Shown here in pieces: positions 60,245 to 64,000 of a stretch of 64,000 bases of DNA. A program made the position numbers and the translations under genes. The notes beneath the pieces are model-generated. The model saw only the letters and a list, made by a program, of their open reading frames with translations, was not told where the DNA came from and made no database searches. The stretch spans positions 4,309,001 to 4,373,000 of the forward strand of contig JBANDB010000007.1 of the NCBI GenBank assembly GCA_037576215.1, read 5' to 3'. Each line of letters opens with the position of its first letter. Position 1 is the stretch's first letter. Source of the DNA: Armillaria gallica (lineage: Eukaryota > Basidiomycota > Agaricomycetes > Agaricales > Physalacriaceae).

Positions 60245-60404
60245 GACTACTGTATAATTTCGACCAAGTGTTCATAAATTTGGAAAATTTTGGTCGAAAA
60301 AAATACAAAAGAAATCGGAAATTTTGAAAGAAAATTATTGGTACCAGCTGTTTTTTGGGAGCGTTACCCGTCACTGAACACTTGGTCGAAATTATACAGT
60401 AGTC
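60245..60404. mobile_element. 160-bp MITE with 30-bp perfect terminal inverted repeats
   Basis: The left end GACTACTGTATAATTTCGAC continues to 60,274 and is exactly complementary to the right end at 60,375-60,404, giving 30 bp without mismatch. The interior is about 100 bp and A-rich, with no coding capacity. Outer sequences (GACAACCACCA on the left, the inverse of TTGGGCCGTGTTGTC on the right) also show partial inverted similarity, so the true ends may lie further out. No target-site duplication is obvious. Confidence 0.8.
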
Positions 60405-61148
60405 GTTGGGCCGTGTTGTCAGTCAAGGTAGCCATGGCATGTAGTGAAAATATGTAATGTAGAATGAGAATGTCACGGAGTCTTGACATCGTTTATGGAT
60501 CCATCAAGTGAGTTTTAAGCGTAAAAATTTATACCGATGAGCAGCGTACGACGTCTTAGGGTGGATGAGTGGTGCAAGGTATTCGGTGACGATGCAAATT
60601 CTGGCCTCATTTGGTGGGCTTTGTGATGTTCACAAAAGCGGCGCTTTTTGAACACCTAGAACCAAGTGCACTGCTTCAAAATGTCAAGGGTGGACGCCGA
60701 TAGACCTGACTGAGGAATAGTCATCGACACAGCTTCATTGAAGGAGAGCCATGAATAGCGGATATCAGGGTATCAGTTGGTCAGTCGAATACCAGTAAGG
60801 TTTATAGACCCCAAACGGATGAGCGAATGTCCCAGTTGAAGAAGCGTTCATAATAATGCCCTAGCTTGTAGGGCCCAGTGGTGGGGCTGGTCAGTCAGTT
60901 AATAAATACCCTGGATCGGCTCCGCTTCCCACGGTTGGCGAGTCCACAAGTTTGGTAGTCAATTACGTAGATCACTAGTCATGTATAACAATTATTTTAA
61001 TGCCAACTTCCTTCCTTCATGGCACGGTTTCTTCGCTGGTAGAATAAGACATGACCCATGTCTCACCGTACCTAGGGCATCTTATCAGTCGATCGTCTCC
61101 GAAATTAGCCTACAAACATACCGTCGACATCTATCTTCGCTTAGTCAA
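60405..61148. other. no gene recognised
   Basis: Non-coding in appearance. A GATGTTCACAAAAGCGGCGCTTTTTGAACACC hairpin-like word near 60,628 resembles one inside the hAT-type MITE at 30,120, so a related element may once have been here. Confidence 0.4.
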
Positions 61149-62399
61149 TCAAACCCGAGGATACCAAGGGAATAACTTTTTCTTGTTCTCTCCAATGGCA
61201 GTAGGTGTCTGCGAAGGCGTTGTAGTAGCTGTTATAGTGCTGATGGTCCAACAAAGGTCGTAGTATGACAGGTCACGCGGACCCGACCTGAGTGCGGTTA
61301 TCAAAGCCTCGGTGAAAATTCCATTGACTGTACCATCATCGTTCTCGACCTCTCTCGCGAACTGATATTCCGTGCATGCTGCGAGAAGCACGTGCGATGC
61401 TTTCAAAGGAGACCAGTCCTCCGCCAGCACCGAAACTGCCCCAGATAAATCATACTCTTTCAAACTCTCATCACCAGCTCGAAGCATCAACTCAAGCCCA
61501 GAGGCTAGTGACGGAGGTAAGTTCCTGATGCCGCATAGGAGAGAGCTTGATATTCCGCGAGTGGTACCACTTGCATAGCAGCAGTCGGTGATAACTGTGA
61601 TATTTTCTCCCTTTCCAACGCGAATTAGATGAAGGATTGTATTAAGTTCCCTGTCGCTAATGTCGGGAATAGGGTGTCCATTTGCATCGTTTGCGTAGCG
61701 GTCTGCGGGACAGATAGCCTCTATTGCTCCAATGTGGGCAGTCCCACCTGACCGCTTCGGAAAGTAGTCTGAGCAGCGGTAAGAGGCACCATGACCGCTG
61801 AAGTAGAGGATGAGGTTGTCGTCTTTTTGAATGAGGGGGTTCTTGTGGATACTATGGAGTGATTTAATAATGTTTGCGCGAGAGGGAAAGGGTGTGTCGG
61901 GGGATCGGCTGCTATGAGGAGCAAGAAGAAGCTGGATGTGGGATTCGGGAACGCCTAGGTCATGAACGAGATATTGGTGAATACCCCTAGCATCTGAGAC
62001 GCATCCACGCAATGACGGAGATGTCTGGTACACGTCGATACCTATAATAACGCCCCAGGACCGATCCGGGTCTAGCATACGCGAGGGCTGAGGAAGGGAG
62101 TACAACGTATATCGGTCTTCCAGAGAGAAACCAAAAAAAATACATATACGCACCTCGGAAACCGCCGGGGGTTGTTCACTGCTATTTGGAAGTTTTGGTA
62201 GGGGCAACCTCAGTCCTCGGAGGTGTTCCTGACGGCACCGAAGGTTGTATAGGGCATCAAGAACTTCGGCGTCCTGCACGATCTCGTCAAGCGAATGTTG
62301 AGAATCCACTGCCAGGCTCCACGCCATGTCCTTAACTGTCTGCAGAATCGTCGCCGAATCTGCGTTTTCTCGTATTCCGTACTTCTTCGCTATCTCCAT
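61149..62399 (-). CDS. metacaspase / caspase-like cysteine protease (C14)
   Basis: A cysteine protease of the caspase-like fold, linked in fungi to proteostasis and regulated death. The ATG at 62,399 opens a frame of 416 codons. A 66-nt in-frame segment (62,153-62,088; GTGCGT...CCTCAG) is very likely an intron, leaving about 394 residues. The p20 domain reads WGVIIGIDVYQ, LRGCVSDARGI, catalytic His in LILYFSGHG, EAICPADRY, and catalytic Cys in ITVITDCCYASG. The C-terminal part has LLAACTEYQFARE. The frame is open upstream of the ATG for about 40 codons with a coiled-coil-like ERVEERIASHKTKE and a possible splice acceptor at about 62,502, so an N-terminal exon may exist. Confidence 0.82.
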   Translation of the reverse strand: MEIAKKYGIRENADSATILQTVKDMAWSLAVDSQHSLDEIVQDAEVLDALYNLRCRQEHLRGLRLPLPKLPNSSEQPPAVSEVRICIFFGFSLEDRYTLYSLPQPSRMLDPDRSWGVIIGIDVYQTSPSLRGCVSDARGIHQYLVHDLGVPESHIQLLLAPHSSRSPDTPFPSRANIIKSLHSIHKNPLIQKDDNLILYFSGHGASYRCSDYFPKRSGGTAHIGAIEAICPADRYANDANGHPIPDISDRELNTILHLIRVGKGENITVITDCCYASGTTRGISSSLLCGIRNLPPSLASGLELMLRAGDESLKEYDLSGAVSVLAEDWSPLKASHVLLAACTEYQFAREVENDDGTVNGIFTEALITALRSGPRDLSYYDLCWTISTITATTTPSQTPTAIGENKKKLFPWYPRV

Positions 62400-63390
62400 C
62401 TCTTTCGTCTTATGAGAGGCAATTCGTTCTTCGACACGTTCTATTTCGGCAATAAGAACGGCATGCCCATGAACCTGCTGGGCTGTTAGTGGATTCGCTA
62501 GGCTGTGAAGTAGAAGGGCTCACCGAAGTGAAGACATTGTCGGGGCGCGGCATCCCTAGCAGGTTGACGTGCAAAATAGAGTCCCAAACAGAGGTATTAA
62601 CCAGGGTATCGGATGGAGACACCGCAGATGCGAGGGAGATAAAGATACAAGGAAAAAGAAGGGGTATGTGCATTTTAGGGCTCCTGCGTGGGATCAGCAC
62701 ACCAACGAGACTGTCAAAGTAATCAAATCTAATAATGAAAATGACAAATACATACATGTACGAACATCCATGCTCGAGGGAGCTGTGTCCAAGTAAACGC
62801 CGCATGGTACCAGATGATCTGGCGTCAGATTCACCCTGCATCTGACACCGAGATCTGACCTAAATCTTAGCGCCCACATGTTTATTTACTGATTGATTAG
62901 AGAATTCAACGACCTACTTGGTATCGATAGAGGCGGAATCAGCTGAAGAAGTGGTTCCATATTACTAATGGCAGCAAAAGGCGTTGGAAGAAAAATAAAC
63001 AAGTGTCAGACAAACTATTTTGCTTGACGAGTGCCTTGAAGATTTATTAGCCCTAAGACGATACGGCGGATGCTCAGCGCTCAGCGTTGACTAAGACATG
63101 TCGTCTATTCGCCCATAACGAGTTTCCTAGTCGGCCGCGAAAGGATGACCATGGGAGCAGATTTGTAGGGACGGGTAGACATTGCTGGACAGCTTGAAGT
63201 TAGTTTTTAGTTATTTATCGGGTCATGAAGTTCAGATACTCGCCATAGTCACGAGAAACATTGTATTGTAGGATATCGTGCATCATGACTCTGTAAACAG
63301 GCTAATATTGATAGAGCACTCTCCATTCCAGATTGGTCGCATCTACATACTCGAGTTGGCTGGGCTTACGGCTAACGAAGTAGATGCTCG
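62400..63390. other. upstream region of the metacaspase
   Basis: A minus-strand frame at 62,841-62,410 contains MHIPLLFPCIFISLASA, which looks like a signal peptide, but it is out of frame with the metacaspase and no sound splice joins them. 62,850-63,390 shows no gene. Confidence 0.35.
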
Positions 63391-63611
63391 CAGGTGCCGG
63401 TCAGCGACTACTTAAGTGACTACAAAAGGCCGGTCCGAGACTCGGATACCGGTCTCGGCCGCAGCGTCGTCACACTGCTTCACATTCAGGACATCGGACG
63501 CTTAGTAATACTTGACCGTGCCCTGAAAGCCGGGGCAGAAAATGATTTACTGACAAGGCACACGGGCACTACCGTGATTTTCTGCTTTGGGTCACTGCCC
63601 GTCCAACACTG
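63391..63611. mobile_element. hAT-type MITE relative, inverted and shortened
   Basis: It reads in the opposite orientation to 29,994-30,337. It starts CAGGTGCCGGTCAGCGACTA and ends CACTGCCCGTCCAACACTG, and the interior matches in GAGACTCGGATACCGGTCTC and GGGCACTACCG words. It is about 120 bp shorter. The target-site duplication is not clean (GATGCTCG on the left, CATGCTCG a few bases beyond the right end). Confidence 0.7.
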
Positions 63612-64000
63612 GCATCATGCTCGTGGAATTTTCGTGAATTTCGTGAGAACCCTGTCAGTTCACGCGTGCGAGAAGTTAGAACGGTAGCTGTAGGGTCACG
63701 TGTTACTGCACGTTTAGGTGACCGACCAATAGAGATACGAGTTACGCGAGTGTCTAATAAAGACGGCTCGCCAGGTTAGCCGACCAAGGGGGGTCAAGGT
63801 GGCGTCTTCTCTGGAATAATTGACATAGACCAATTGGTTACAAATTTTGCAGGGCCTGCGGTGACCAGCGTTGAGTCGATTCGATCTCACACGTCACGGG
63901 TACGGCGTCCTGAATACCTTGATATGGCACGTTTTCACAGTCGGGGAGCTTTGTGATGATTGTCTGCTTCGTCTTTCTAGTATCATCAGAATGAACCCAT
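63612..64000. other. no gene recognised
   Basis: No coding frame or repeat partner was noticed in this last stretch. Confidence 0.4.

Noticed and set aside
62410..62841. Signal peptide as the N-terminus of the metacaspase
   Set aside because: The hydrophobic MHIPLLFPCIFISLASA stretch is in another frame, and the only nearby splice pair would define an intron of about 21 nt, too short to be real.
1..64000. CRISPR arrays, operons, ribosome binding sites, rRNA genes
   Set aside because: Spliced genes and family content show eukaryotic nuclear DNA. No regularly spaced short repeats or rRNA sequence were seen.

Overview
The window is nuclear DNA from a filamentous basidiomycete, most likely an Agaricomycete. 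The signs are many short spliceable introns of about 50-70 nt, fungal NACHT-type NLR genes, a P450 next to an O-methyltransferase, a metacaspase, and the ribosomal protein genes RPS6 and RPS13. The genus cannot be named from sequence alone.

Layout. 1-10,500 has no intact gene; it is relatively AT-rich and holds two families of old direct repeats, a (TG)n tract and G-rich tracts. 10,600-34,800 is a mosaic of degenerate repeat modules, here called D, A, B, C and E. They occur in different orders and carry tRNA-like (SINE-like) units, small terminal-inverted-repeat elements and decayed Crinkler-like effector fragments. Three paralogous NLR genes sit in this mosaic at 20.0-24.3, 34.8-37.0 and 48.3-52.6 kb. 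The first is nearly complete, the second is cut off in its NACHT domain by a D repeat, and the third is the best preserved at about 1,300 codons. NLR copies 1 and 3 are both followed by RPS6 sequence: a decayed, intron-containing copy at 25.4-26.2 kb and the apparently intact gene at 53.1-54.0 kb. This points to duplication of an NLR-RPS6 block.

Between NLR copies 2 and 3 lies a small decayed biosynthetic group: a UbiA-type prenyltransferase with a nonsense codon and a lost C-terminus, a largely intact cytochrome P450, and an O-methyltransferase with a nonsense codon. It may have modified a prenylated aromatic compound.

The right-hand part (53-64 kb) is more gene-like: RPS6 and RPS13 transcribed divergently, a secreted histidine acid phosphatase, and a metacaspase on the minus strand. 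Between the last two are a fold-back element of about 600 bp with a possible metacaspase fragment inside, a truncated RecQ-like helicase fragment, and a 158-bp MITE with near-perfect inverted repeats.

Functionally, the NLRs and the metacaspase are the kinds of proteins used in fungal non-self recognition and regulated cell death. Their proximity, together with effector-nuclease relics, suggests a fast-evolving accessory locus beside a conserved ribosomal-protein locus. That link is inference. All exon boundaries were placed by eye.
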